Below the pieces are notes generated by a model. It worked only from the letters and a program-made list of their open reading frames with translations, was not told where the DNA came from and ran no database searches. A stretch of 16,300 bases of DNA from the NCBI GenBank assembly GCA_023230125.1, contig JALNXZ010000009.1, positions 1-16,300 of the forward strand, given 5' to 3'. This DNA comes from Bacteroidales bacterium. Its GTDB lineage: Bacteria > Bacteroidota > Bacteroidia > Bacteroidales > UBA1402. The position numbers and the translations under genes are program-made. Below, one piece after another: positions 5,585 through 13,844 of the stretch. Positions within the stretch are counted from its first letter, which is position 1; each line of letters begins with the position of its first letter.

Positions 5585-7282
5585 TTAATCTCCTAAAATA
5601 ATTTGGTCCACGCTGGTTCCGGCCGGAATCATGGGATAAACCATGCCGTTTTCTTCCACTTCCACCTCAAGCAGGTAGGCCTTATTGTCTTTCAGCATTT
5701 CCTCGATGGCATCATCCAATTCCTCACGTTTGGTCACCTTTCTTCCTTCAATACCGTAAGCTTCCGCAATTTTTGGAAAATCAGGATTATTCATGGGTGT
5801 TGAAGAGTATCTTTCTCTGTAGAATAATTCCTGCCACTGACGGACCATACCCAAAAAGCTGTTGTTCAGGATAATGATCTTGACAGGAATCTTATATTGC
5901 ATGATGGTTCCCAATTCCTGAAGCGTCATTTGGATACCTCCGTCACCTGTAAAGAAACAAACTCTGCGTTCCGGAGCTCCCAAGGCTGCACCAATGGCTG
6001 CAGGAAGTCCAAAGCCCATCGTTCCAAGGCCTCCGGAAGTAATCATGCTACGACTCCTGGAAAATTTGAAATACCGGGCAGCAATCATTTGGTTTTGGCC
6101 GACATCAGTCACTAAAATAGCCTCATGGTTAGTCGCTTCAGATACTCTGTTAACAACTTCCCCCATGGTTATCGGACCTGCTGTAGGCATGATTTCAGGG
6201 ATGATAACCCGTTCCATTTCCTCTTTTTCGCAGACCTCAAAACTTTGAATCCATGCTGTATGCTGAGCCGGTTGCAACAATTCAGTCACAGCCGGAAGCG
6301 TTTCCTTGGCATTTCCCAATACAGCGACAGAAGTCTTGACATTCTTGTCAATTTCAGAAGTATCTATGTCGAAATGAATAACTTTAGCTTGCTTGGCATA
6401 TTTTTTCAAATCGCCGGTGACCCTGTCATCAAAACGCATCCCGATAGCAATCAATACATCACATTCTGCCGTTTTTTTATTGGGACCAAGATTTCCATGC
6501 ATTCCAAGCAGACCTTTGTATAAGCTAAAATCGCTGGATAATGCAGAAAGTCCTAGCAAAGTACTTCCTGCAGGAATATCCGCCTTCTTCAAAAAGGCCT
6601 TGAGTTCATCTTCGGCATGACCTAAAAGGACGCCCTGTCCCACCAACGCCATCGGACGTTTGGCATTATTGATCATCTCTGCAGCCTGAGCTATATTTTC
6701 AGGTTGAAGTTCAGGATATGGTTGATAACTGCGGATGAAAATACATTTCTTGTAAGTGAACTCCATCATTTCGCTTTGAGCATCTTTTGTAATATCCAAA
6801 ACAACAGGTCCAGGTCTACCTTCACGGGCAATATAGAAAGCACGGGCAACAGCCCAGGGAATTTCCGAGGCTTTGCGGATCTGGTAACTCCACTTGGTGA
6901 TAGGCTGGGTGACACCAATCACATCCGTTTCCTGAAAAGCATCAGATCCAAGCAAAGAAGCTCCAACCTGTCCGGTGATGACGACAAGTGGTGTACTATC
7001 CAGCATGGCATCAGCCAATCCGGTGATGACATTGGTTGCACCGGGCCCTGAAGTTACAATAACCACTCCGGTATCTCCGGAAACTCTGGCATAACCTTGT
7101 GCTGCATGTATCGCACCTTGTTCATGACGGGTTAATATATACTGAAAAGAATCCCTGTAAGAATACAAGGCATCAAAAACAGTGATGATCTGGCCACCCG
7201 GATAACCGAATATGGTGTTTACATTCTCTTCGATCAGAGAGCACATAAGCCCCTCGGCACCCTTCATTATTTTCTTTTCCAT
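5585..7282 (-). CDS. ilvB: Acetolactate synthase large (catalytic) subunit
   Basis: The enzyme condenses pyruvate with pyruvate or 2-oxobutyrate, using thiamine diphosphate, Mg2+ and FAD, at the branch point of valine, leucine and isoleucine synthesis. The 565-residue protein has the N-terminal pyrimidine-binding domain with catalytic Glu54 in RHEQGA, preceded by FGYPGG. A central FAD-binding domain follows (about 190-330; GMHGNLGPN, IGMRFDDRVTG). The C-terminal ThDP domain has GDGGIQMTLQEL, then IIILNNSFLGMVRQW. Length is normal for the family. The start ATG lies 7 bp after the ilvD stop, and ilvN follows after 4 bp. All residues I could check are intact. Confidence 0.97.
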   Translation of the reverse strand: MEKKIMKGAEGLMCSLIEENVNTIFGYPGGQIITVFDALYSYRDSFQYILTRHEQGAIHAAQGYARVSGDTGVVIVTSGPGATNVITGLADAMLDSTPLVVITGQVGASLLGSDAFQETDVIGVTQPITKWSYQIRKASEIPWAVARAFYIAREGRPGPVVLDITKDAQSEMMEFTYKKCIFIRSYQPYPELQPENIAQAAEMINNAKRPMALVGQGVLLGHAEDELKAFLKKADIPAGSTLLGLSALSSDFSLYKGLLGMHGNLGPNKKTAECDVLIAIGMRFDDRVTGDLKKYAKQAKVIHFDIDTSEIDKNVKTSVAVLGNAKETLPAVTELLQPAQHTAWIQSFEVCEKEEMERVIIPEIMPTAGPITMGEVVNRVSEATNHEAILVTDVGQNQMIAARYFKFSRSRSMITSGGLGTMGFGLPAAIGAALGAPERRVCFFTGDGGIQMTLQELGTIMQYKIPVKIIILNNSFLGMVRQWQELFYRERYSSTPMNNPDFPKIAEAYGIEGRKVTKREELDDAIEEMLKDNKAYLLEVEVEENGMVYPMIPAGTSVDQIILGD

Positions 7283-7289
7283 GATTTAT

Positions 7290-9125
7290 TTAGTCAATTA
7301 TTCGAACTGCGCCCTTATCTGCAGAACTTACCATAGATGCATAAGCTCTTAAAGATTTAGGGACGAAACGATCACGCTTAGGGGCCGTAAATGCTTTAGA
7401 GCCTCTTACCTCCTCTTGTTTACGACGGACTGCCAGTTCTTCATCACTCAACAAGACATTGATGCTGCGTTCGGGTATATTGATATCGATGACATCACCG
7501 TTTTTCAATAAACCGATTGCACCACCACTTGCCGCTTCCGGAGAAACATGTCCGATGGAAAGACCAGAGGTACCACCGGAGAAACGACCGTCTGTAATCA
7601 ATGCACAGACTTTTCCTAAATGTTTTGACTTGAGGTAAGAAGTCGGGTAAAGCATTTCCTGCATACCCGGGCCACCTTTCGGACCTTCGTGTGTGATTAC
7701 GACTACATCTCCGGCTACAACCTCTCCTTTTAGAATTCCTTCACTGGCTGCTTCCTGAGAATCATACACTTTTGCGATTCCCCTAAAATGCCAGAGGCTT
7801 TCATCAACGCCGGCGGTCTTAACCACACAACCATCTAAAGCAATATTACCTTTTAAGATCCCCATTCCTCCATCCTTGGTATAGGCGTGTTCAAAGTCAC
7901 GGATGCAACCTTCTGCACGATCTGTATCCAATTCTTTGTAATTGGTTTTCTGCGAGCCCATCACCAAATTAAATTTGCCTGCGGGAGCAGATCTATAAAT
8001 TGATTGCGCCTTTTCACTTACCTGAGATTTGGTACAATCGTACTGATCAATAGCCTCAGCCAAGGTCATTCCATCCACACGGACAACGCTCGTATTCACC
8101 AACTGCTGTTTTGCAAGTTCACCCATGATATTCAAAATGCCACCGGCACGGTTTACATCCTGTAAATGATATTTTTGGGTATTAGGAGCCACCTTGCACA
8201 AACAAGGAGTCTTGCGGGAAAGCGCATCAATGTCATCCATGGTAAAATCAACTTCAGCTTCGCTAGCTACGGCAAGCAAATGAAGTACCGTATTGGTTGA
8301 ACCACCCATCGCAATATCGAGCGTCATGGCATTCAGGAACGCAGATCTGGTTGCAATGCTTCTGGGAAGAACACTTTCATCCCCTTCTTCATAATATTTT
8401 CTGGCATTCTCCACAATCAGTTTCGCCGCATCCTTAAACAAACGGGTCCTGTTTTCGTGCGTTGCCACAATTGTTCCGTTTCCGGGTAAAGCCATGCCGA
8501 TAGCTTCATTCAGACAGTTCATGGAATTTGCCGTAAACATTCCGGAACAACATCCGCAGGTAGGACAAGCCGATTTTTCAACACGGGCTACCTGAGCATC
8601 ACTGACACTTTCATCAGCAGATTGCACCATGGCATCAATCAAATCCAAATAAACGCCATCCAGTTCTCCAGCTTCCATCGGACCTCCGGAAACAAAAACG
8701 GTCGGAATGTTCATGCGCATGGATGCCATGAGCATTCCTGGTGTAATCTTGTCACAATTGGAAATACACACCATGGCGTCTGCCTTATGCGCATTGACCA
8801 TATATTCGACACTGTCTGCAATGATATCCCGGCTTGGGAGAGAATATAACATACCGTCATGCCCCATGGCAATTCCATCATCAATGGCGATGGTATTGAA
8901 TTCGGCCGCAAAACAGCCCATTCTTTCTATTTCAGCTTTTACCAATTGGCCTATTTCATGCAAATGCACATGTCCGGGGACAAACTGCGTAAAAGAATTC
9001 ACTATGGCAATGATGGGTTTTCCAAAATGTTCAGGTTTCATCCCATTGGCGACCCACAAAGCCCTTGCTCCGGCCATGCGACGGCCTATGGTATTTGCGG
9101 AACTTCTTAGTGGTTGTTTCATCAT
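7290..9125 (-). CDS. ilvD: Dihydroxyacid dehydratase
   Basis: The enzyme dehydrates the dihydroxy acids made by IlvC to the 2-oxo acids of valine and isoleucine, using an iron-sulfur cluster. The 611-residue protein matches the E. coli type nearly end to end, as I recall it (616 residues). Shared motifs include VNSFTQFVPGHVHL, the cluster-binding SNCDKITPGM, the second cysteine motif ACPTCGCCSGMFTANSMN, GGSTNTVLHLLA, and the C-terminal signature ITDGRFSGGTSGLSIGHVSP. It is first in the operon. Two ATG codons stand in tandem (9125 and 9122); either may be the start. The promoter-like element is so close that the leader would be only about ten nucleotides, with no room for a leader peptide or attenuator. 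Confidence 0.97.
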   Translation of the reverse strand: MMKQPLRSSANTIGRRMAGARALWVANGMKPEHFGKPIIAIVNSFTQFVPGHVHLHEIGQLVKAEIERMGCFAAEFNTIAIDDGIAMGHDGMLYSLPSRDIIADSVEYMVNAHKADAMVCISNCDKITPGMLMASMRMNIPTVFVSGGPMEAGELDGVYLDLIDAMVQSADESVSDAQVARVEKSACPTCGCCSGMFTANSMNCLNEAIGMALPGNGTIVATHENRTRLFKDAAKLIVENARKYYEEGDESVLPRSIATRSAFLNAMTLDIAMGGSTNTVLHLLAVASEAEVDFTMDDIDALSRKTPCLCKVAPNTQKYHLQDVNRAGGILNIMGELAKQQLVNTSVVRVDGMTLAEAIDQYDCTKSQVSEKAQSIYRSAPAGKFNLVMGSQKTNYKELDTDRAEGCIRDFEHAYTKDGGMGILKGNIALDGCVVKTAGVDESLWHFRGIAKVYDSQEAASEGILKGEVVAGDVVVITHEGPKGGPGMQEMLYPTSYLKSKHLGKVCALITDGRFSGGTSGLSIGHVSPEAASGGAIGLLKNGDVIDINIPERSINVLLSDEELAVRRKQEEVRGSKAFTAPKRDRFVPKSLRAYASMVSSADKGAVRIID

Positions 9126-9140
9126 TTATATCTTTTGGGA

Positions 9141-9148
9141 CAAAGATA
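9141..9148 (-). promoter_or_regulatory. Bacteroidota -7 element for the ilv operon
   Basis: The minus strand reads TATCTTTG, an exact TAnnTTTG match, 15 bp before the first ilvD ATG. About 21 nt further upstream lies an ATTT stretch as a poor -33 candidate. No other exact -7 match was found on this strand between ilvD and the divergent aminotransferase gene. Confidence 0.6.
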
Positions 9149-9190
9149 TACTATTTTATTGGGTATTTTAAATTCATATTCGTTTTTAAC

Positions 9191-9234
9191 AAGCCACTTT
9201 TCATACAATATGTAATTTTTTGAAGCCATTTTGC
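9191..9234. repeat. Imperfect direct repeat between ilvD and the aminotransferase gene
   Basis: AAGCCACTTTTC at 9191-9202 recurs as AAGCCATTTTGC at 9223-9234, with 10 of 12 bases the same and 32 bp apart (three helical turns). The 237-bp divergent intergenic region otherwise holds the two promoter elements and AT-rich sequence. The repeat could be a regulator site for either gene, but two copies in AT-rich DNA are thin evidence. Confidence 0.25.
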
Positions 9235-9308
9235 TGTCATTTTACTATAGTATTTAAAAATGCAGCTCAGTTTATCAGAAAAAAATGAAAACTTATAGCA
9301 AAAACTAC

Positions 9309-9316
9309 TAAATTTG
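9309..9316 (+). promoter_or_regulatory. Bacteroidota -7 element for the aminotransferase gene
   Basis: TAAATTTG matches the consensus TAnnTTTG exactly and lies 46 bp upstream of the ATG at 9363. No clear TTTG is present at the -33 spacing. Confidence 0.5.
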
Positions 9317-9362
9317 CAGAGAAATTAACATATACTCACTAACCAAAAAATTCTCCTTATTT

Positions 9363-10544
9363 ATGAAGCAATATTCTTTTGACAAAAATATTGACAGAAA
9401 CCATAGCAACTGCCTCAAATATGACTCAGCCCAAGTAGAATTCGGCACCACCGATATCATGCCTATGTGGATAGCCGATATGGATTTTGCCACACCGGAT
9501 TTTATTCTTGAAGCCATCCGGAAACGCACTGAACATGAAGTACTTGGTTATTCACTTATTCCTGAAGGCTGGAGCAATGCCATTCATTCATGGTTACAAA
9601 AAAGATACCTGTGGAACGTCTCTTCAAAGGAGATGGGATTTGTGCCCGGTATTGTTGCAGGTATTGCCTTCCTTATTCAATGTTTTACAAAACCTGGTGA
9701 AAAGGTTCTTATCCAGTCACCGGTTTATCCTCCATTTCATAATGTTCCAACCAAAAATGGCAGAGAACTCGTTATCAATCCACTAATATATAAAAATGGA
9801 CAGTGGGAAATTGACTTCGAAGACTTTGAAGTCAAAGCAGCATCAGGTTGCAAAATGTTTATTCTTTGCAGTCCGCATAACCCTGGAGGAAGGATATGGA
9901 CAAAAGAAGAACTTCTGAAGATGATTTCCATTTGCGAAAAGTATGGAATCATCATCGTTTCTGACGAAATTCATGCAGATCTTGCCCTGCCCGGTCATAC
10001 TCATACCACGCTGGGATCTCTATATTCTGAGAAACAAGAAAAGATCATTACCCTGATGGCTCCCAGCAAGACATTCAATATGCCTGGCCTGAGTAGTTCT
10101 TTTTATGTGATTCAAAATCAAGAATTGCTGACAAAATTCCAGCGATTCATGGACAATGCAGAACTATCTCATGGCAACATTTTCGCATTTACTGCTGCGC
10201 AAGCCGCTTATGAAAACGGAGAGGACTGGCTCAGACAATCAATGGAATATATTCAGGGAAATATCAACTTTGTAGACCAATTTCTCAAAAAAAATATACC
10301 TCAGATAAAAGAATGTGTTCCACAAGCCTCTTTTCTAGTATGGCTTGATTGCCGGGAACTGAAAATGTCACCCAAAGACCTTCAGAACTTCTTTATAACC
10401 AAGGCCAAACTCGGATTAAATGCAGGAGACAGTTTTGGCACAGGAGGAGAAGGGTTTATGAGAATGAATATAGGCTGTACCAGAGAATCCCTACAAAAAG
10501 CTATGAATCAACTCAAAACTGCGGTTGATGAATTATTCTCCTGA
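9363..10544 (+). CDS. PatB/MalY-type PLP aminotransferase or cystathionine beta-lyase
   Basis: This 393-residue fold-type I PLP enzyme has the family marks of PatB/MalY proteins. The N-terminus contains MPMWIADMDFATPDFI. CSPHNPGGRIWTKEEL binds PLP, SDEIHADLAL carries the PLP-ring aspartate, and MAPSKTFNMPGL holds the PLP lysine at residue 236. The C-terminus contains GEGFMRMNIGC with the substrate-carboxylate arginine. Characterised relatives cleave cystathionine or cysteine (beta-lyase) or act as aminotransferases, and some have separate regulatory roles (E. coli MalY). The reaction cannot be fixed from sequence; a beta C-S lyase is the usual annotation. It is divergent from the ilv operon and followed after 99 bp by the SlyD-like gene, which has its own promoter-like element. 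No signal peptide, so cytoplasmic. Confidence 0.92.
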   Translation: MKQYSFDKNIDRNHSNCLKYDSAQVEFGTTDIMPMWIADMDFATPDFILEAIRKRTEHEVLGYSLIPEGWSNAIHSWLQKRYLWNVSSKEMGFVPGIVAGIAFLIQCFTKPGEKVLIQSPVYPPFHNVPTKNGRELVINPLIYKNGQWEIDFEDFEVKAASGCKMFILCSPHNPGGRIWTKEELLKMISICEKYGIIIVSDEIHADLALPGHTHTTLGSLYSEKQEKIITLMAPSKTFNMPGLSSSFYVIQNQELLTKFQRFMDNAELSHGNIFAFTAAQAAYENGEDWLRQSMEYIQGNINFVDQFLKKNIPQIKECVPQASFLVWLDCRELKMSPKDLQNFFITKAKLGLNAGDSFGTGGEGFMRMNIGCTRESLQKAMNQLKTAVDELFS

Positions 10545-10554
10545 GAATTTTTCT

Positions 10555-10562
10555 TACCTTTG
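10555..10562 (+). promoter_or_regulatory. Bacteroidota -7 element for the SlyD-like gene
   Basis: TACCTTTG is an exact TAnnTTTG match followed by C, 11 bp after the aminotransferase stop. It would give a leader of about 75 nt before the ATG at 10644. A -33 element is not obvious. Confidence 0.5.
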
Positions 10563-10643
10563 CGGCTTGATTGTATGGAGTTGAACAATGCAACCCTCTT
10601 TCATACCCCAAACAAACGCATTAATAATTTATACCCTTAAAAA

Positions 10644-11240
10644 ATGAAGGTTTCAACAAACAAGTTTGTCTCAGCGTCTTATGACTTATATGTAGGTGGT
10701 GAAGAAGGCAATGAGCCAGAATTAATGGAAAAAGCAACAGAAGAAAAACCTCTGTCATTTATCTTCGGAACAGGAATGATGCTTGAAGCATTTGAAAATA
10801 ACCTGGTTGGTCTTTCGGAAGGTGCTTCTTTCGATTTCACACTTGCTTCAGAAGACGCATACGGAGATTATTCAGATGAACAAGTTGTAGATATTCCACG
10901 TTCGGTATTTGAAGTTGACGGAAAAATCGACGAAGATGTAATTTTCGAAAATAATGTCGTTCCGATGATGGATCAGAACGGCAATCGCCTTGACGGTGCC
11001 GTTGTTTCAATCGGAGAAGAGCATGTAAAAATGGACTTCAACCATCCATTGGCCGGCGAAGACCTTCATTTTATCGGTCAAGTATTGGTCATACGCGAAC
11101 CTTCCGAAGAAGAAGTGAAACAACTCATGGGCGGCGGTTGTGGCTGCGGTTGCGGTGAAGAAGGTTGCGGTGAAGAAGGTTGCAGTGGTTGCGGCGATAA
11201 AGAAGACGAAGCAAATTGCGATTGTGGCAGTTGTCACTGA
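10644..11240 (+). CDS. SlyD-like FKBP peptidyl-prolyl isomerase with Cys-rich metal-binding tail
   Basis: This 198-residue protein has the SlyD layout. A split FKBP domain has FIFGTGMMLEAFENNLVGL (about 39-57) and SEDAYGDY (about 69-76). An inserted chaperone (IF) domain covers about 76-125, and the FKBP strand then returns at HFIGQVLVIREPS. The family catalyses cis/trans proline isomerisation and acts as a chaperone in the cytoplasm; E. coli SlyD (196 residues) also delivers nickel to hydrogenase. The last 36 residues hold nine cysteines and a terminal histidine in Gly-Cys-Gly and Glu-Glu-Gly-Cys runs, ending DCGSCH. E. coli SlyD has a His/Cys-rich tail; this one is almost all Cys and Gly. 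Metal binding is inferred. aroC follows after 47 bp with no terminator seen, so the two may share a transcript. Confidence 0.92.
   Translation: MKVSTNKFVSASYDLYVGGEEGNEPELMEKATEEKPLSFIFGTGMMLEAFENNLVGLSEGASFDFTLASEDAYGDYSDEQVVDIPRSVFEVDGKIDEDVIFENNVVPMMDQNGNRLDGAVVSIGEEHVKMDFNHPLAGEDLHFIGQVLVIREPSEEEVKQLMGGGCGCGCGEEGCGEEGCSGCGDKEDEANCDCGSCH
11148..11189 (+). repeat. 15-bp tandem repeat within the SlyD-like gene tail
   Basis: GGTTGCGGTGAAGAA occurs twice in perfect tandem (11148-11162 and 11163-11177), followed by a decayed third copy starting GGTTGCAGTGG. Each unit encodes Gly-Cys-Gly-Glu-Glu. Because the unit is 15 bp, gain or loss of copies keeps the frame, so the metal-binding tail could change length between strains. 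Confidence 0.8.
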
Positions 11241-11287
11241 TCTCTTTTGGTTAAGCCTTTAAATTGAATTATAAATCTTTAACGGCT

Positions 11288-12361
11288 ATGAGTAACACAT
11301 TTGGAAAAATCTTTACACTCACCTCTTTCGGAGAATCTCACGGAAGAGCGATTGGGGGTGTCATTGACGGTTGTCCCGCAGGTATTGAACTGGATATTTC
11401 TTTTATTCAAAAAGAGTTAAACAGGCGCAAACCCGGACAATCAATCCTGACAACTTCCAGAAATGAGACAGATGAAGTAGAGTTTTTCTCAGGTATTTTC
11501 GAAAAGAAAACGACAGGTACCCCTATAGCCTTTTGTATATGGAATGCAAAACAGAGGTCGGGCGATTACAATTCTATAAAGGATTTGTATCGTCCGTCTC
11601 ATGCCGATTACACTTATCAACAAAAATACGGCATACGTGACAACCGAGGTGGAGGCAGATCTTCCGCCCGTGAAACAATTGCCCGTGTTGTGGCGGGTAG
11701 CATTGCCAAGCTTGCTTTAAACCAGCTTGGCATCAAGATTACTGCTTATACCTCTCAGGTAGGGCCTTTCAAATTAGGATCAGATTATTCAGCCTATGAC
11801 TTCAACCAAATTGAAAAAAATCCGGTAAGATGTCCTGATCCTGAAATGGCCCAAAAGATGTCCGAGCTTATTACCCAAGTCAAGGCGAAAGGAGACACCA
11901 TTGGCGGAATCATCACCTGTGTCATAAAAGGAACACCTGTTGGCTTTGGTGAACCTGTTTTCGACAAACTTCATGCCACTTTGGGGTCGGCGATGCTTTC
12001 CATCAATGCCGCCAAAGGCTTTGAATATGGCTCCGGTTTCGATGTAGACCACCTTGGTTCTGAAGTCAATGACATATTCTATTCAAATAATGGGAATATT
12101 CACACCAAAACCAACAACTCTGGTGGAATTCAAGGTGGAATCTCAAATGGAGAGGACATCTATTTCCGTGTAGCTTTCAAACCTGTAGCCACCATCTTGA
12201 TGGATCAGCATACAGTCAATACTTCAGGAGACGAAACCGGATTTAAGGCAAGCGGACGTCACGATCCTTGCGTACTTCCCCGTGCCGTACCTATTGTTGA
12301 AGCAATGGCCGCGATGGTAATGCTTGATATGTATCTGGTCAATAAGACAAAACATTTATAA
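11288..12361 (+). CDS. aroC: Chorismate synthase
   Basis: The enzyme makes chorismate from 5-enolpyruvylshikimate 3-phosphate with reduced FMN, the last shared step to aromatic amino acids, folates and quinones. All three family signatures are present: SFGESHGRAIGGVIDGCPAG at the N-terminus, GIRDNRGGGRSSARET in the first third, and ASGRHDPCVLPRAVPIVEAM near the end. I chose the ATG at 11288 (357 residues, MSNTFGKIFTLTSF...), since homologues begin MNTFGK- or similar. An in-frame TTG eight codons upstream would add residues not found in the family. No FMN-reductase domain is fused, so the enzyme is of the monofunctional bacterial kind. The gene follows the SlyD-like gene. It converges on the glycosyltransferase cassette with a 50-bp gap in which I see no hairpin. 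Confidence 0.97.
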   Translation: MSNTFGKIFTLTSFGESHGRAIGGVIDGCPAGIELDISFIQKELNRRKPGQSILTTSRNETDEVEFFSGIFEKKTTGTPIAFCIWNAKQRSGDYNSIKDLYRPSHADYTYQQKYGIRDNRGGGRSSARETIARVVAGSIAKLALNQLGIKITAYTSQVGPFKLGSDYSAYDFNQIEKNPVRCPDPEMAQKMSELITQVKAKGDTIGGIITCVIKGTPVGFGEPVFDKLHATLGSAMLSINAAKGFEYGSGFDVDHLGSEVNDIFYSNNGNIHTKTNNSGGIQGGISNGEDIYFRVAFKPVATILMDQHTVNTSGDETGFKASGRHDPCVLPRAVPIVEAMAAMVMLDMYLVNKTKHL

Positions 12362-12411
12362 ACCATCACCGCACAATCCAACCTAACTTCAGATTTGCTT
12401 TTCCAAAGACA

Positions 12412-13839
12412 TTACCGTCTACGCCCGGTCTTAACAAACACCTCAGGCTCGGACTTTATTTGGAATGTCAGCAAATCTTCCAGCTTTTCCAAAGGATAAG
12501 AGATTACTTTGTTGGTAGATAGATAATACCATGCCAAAGGAACAAAACAAAAGATGAAACGTTTGGCCGAATATGCCAATACATTGTTTATCGTATCCCA
12601 TTTGTAATCTATCTGATATAATACCAACATATATAGGAAGATACTAATAATCAATGCAAAAAATCCATATAGATTATCCTTCTTCTTTACAATAAACCAA
12701 ATATTCAACACAAAAGAAATCATAAGCATCTTAAATGTCCAACCATAATACTGCACATTAAGAAAATGATTGAACATATTCTTGATGATCAGGTCTATTT
12801 TCTCCTGATCATAAAACGGACTCGTCATCATGATACTTTCGGAGGTCAGTCCGAATATTCTTTGATAGACACTCCAAAGAAAAAATGGCAAAACAGCTAT
12901 GACACCCCATAAAATCAGCTGTTTGATGGAATGTTTTCTGACGGCTTTTATCAAGGCAAGGAATCCAATGGCGGCAATAAATATGACACCCTCCGATCTA
13001 GTCCAGGCATTGGCAGAAAGCATGATTGAACTGATTAGCATATCTCCCTTTTCTCCCTTATCAAGCCATCTGATTCCATAAATTGTTCCCAAAGAAGCAA
13101 AGATGGCATGCATCACATTCGTAGCAGACATGGATGAAAACGCCAACATTTCCGGAGTAAGCATGACCAGTAGCGTAATAATAGCCGCACCGGTTTTTTT
13201 GATACTTCTGGCCAGGATACCATAAAAAGCAAGGAGAAAAAACAAGAACATCAGGGCTGAAATAATTTTTGATGTTTCAGCTCCGAATATATAGGCAATG
13301 GCATAACCTAACTGGACAAACGGTGCATAGGAAATATAGCTTCCAGGACCATGTATGCCTGGATTATATGCAATATCAAAAATAGAAAGATTTTTAATGT
13401 TCGACTCCTGTGCAATGACATAACCAATCGTGTCAAATCCGGCCAGGCTATCTCTGTCAAAAGTTGGGAAATACATGCATTTGCTAAAATTCATATATTC
13501 GACATAAACGATGACAACAATGAATGCCAGCCATACCACGTTTATTGAACAGACTTGTTTGATCAGCAAATTCTTATATTCATTAAAAGATTTGAAAGAA
13601 TAGCCTTTTTTATAAAGAACGGCACAAAGGATCAGCCACAAAATTACAGTTACAGATAGAATGGGAAGTCGCGTCAAAGGAATGTTCAACGCATCCAGAA
13701 GTACCAGCAAAATGGTCTGGGAAAAAATACCAGTCAAAAAAGAAAGGCCTGCTTTTTCAATAAAAGAGGCCGATGGGCATACCAATTCTATGATTGACAA
13801 CCCAATAAGTATAACCAAAATAATATCAATAGCAAGCAT
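12412..13839 (-). CDS. Polytopic membrane protein, probable GT-C-type glycosyltransferase
   Basis: This 475-residue protein has roughly 12-14 hydrophobic membrane segments. After the fourth segment an extracytoplasmic loop carries acidic motif FDRDSLAGFD (127-136), followed by HGPGSYISYAPF. GT-C transferases use an acidic motif in an early outer loop to bind the polyprenyl-phosphate sugar donor. AWTRSEG (278-284) between later segments resembles the TRxEG text common in uncharacterised GT-C members. The C-terminus ends in a short basic tail (KTGRRR) with no large soluble domain. It is third in a minus-strand cassette, 5 bp after the 178-residue gene and downstream of a polyprenyl-phosphate sugar synthase-like gene, which supports the GT-C call. 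Acceptor and sugar are unknown. A polymerase- or flippase-like membrane protein is an alternative. Confidence 0.65.
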   Translation of the reverse strand: MLAIDIILVILIGLSIIELVCPSASFIEKAGLSFLTGIFSQTILLVLLDALNIPLTRLPILSVTVILWLILCAVLYKKGYSFKSFNEYKNLLIKQVCSINVVWLAFIVVIVYVEYMNFSKCMYFPTFDRDSLAGFDTIGYVIAQESNIKNLSIFDIAYNPGIHGPGSYISYAPFVQLGYAIAYIFGAETSKIISALMFLFFLLAFYGILARSIKKTGAAIITLLVMLTPEMLAFSSMSATNVMHAIFASLGTIYGIRWLDKGEKGDMLISSIMLSANAWTRSEGVIFIAAIGFLALIKAVRKHSIKQLILWGVIAVLPFFLWSVYQRIFGLTSESIMMTSPFYDQEKIDLIIKNMFNHFLNVQYYGWTFKMLMISFVLNIWFIVKKKDNLYGFFALIISIFLYMLVLYQIDYKWDTINNVLAYSAKRFIFCFVPLAWYYLSTNKVISYPLEKLEDLLTFQIKSEPEVFVKTGRRR

Positions 13840-13844
13840 ACCAA

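Noticed and set aside
11264..11287. Eight extra N-terminal codons for chorismate synthase from a TTG start
   Set aside because: Family members begin at the residue corresponding to the ATG at 11288; the extension has no family counterpart.
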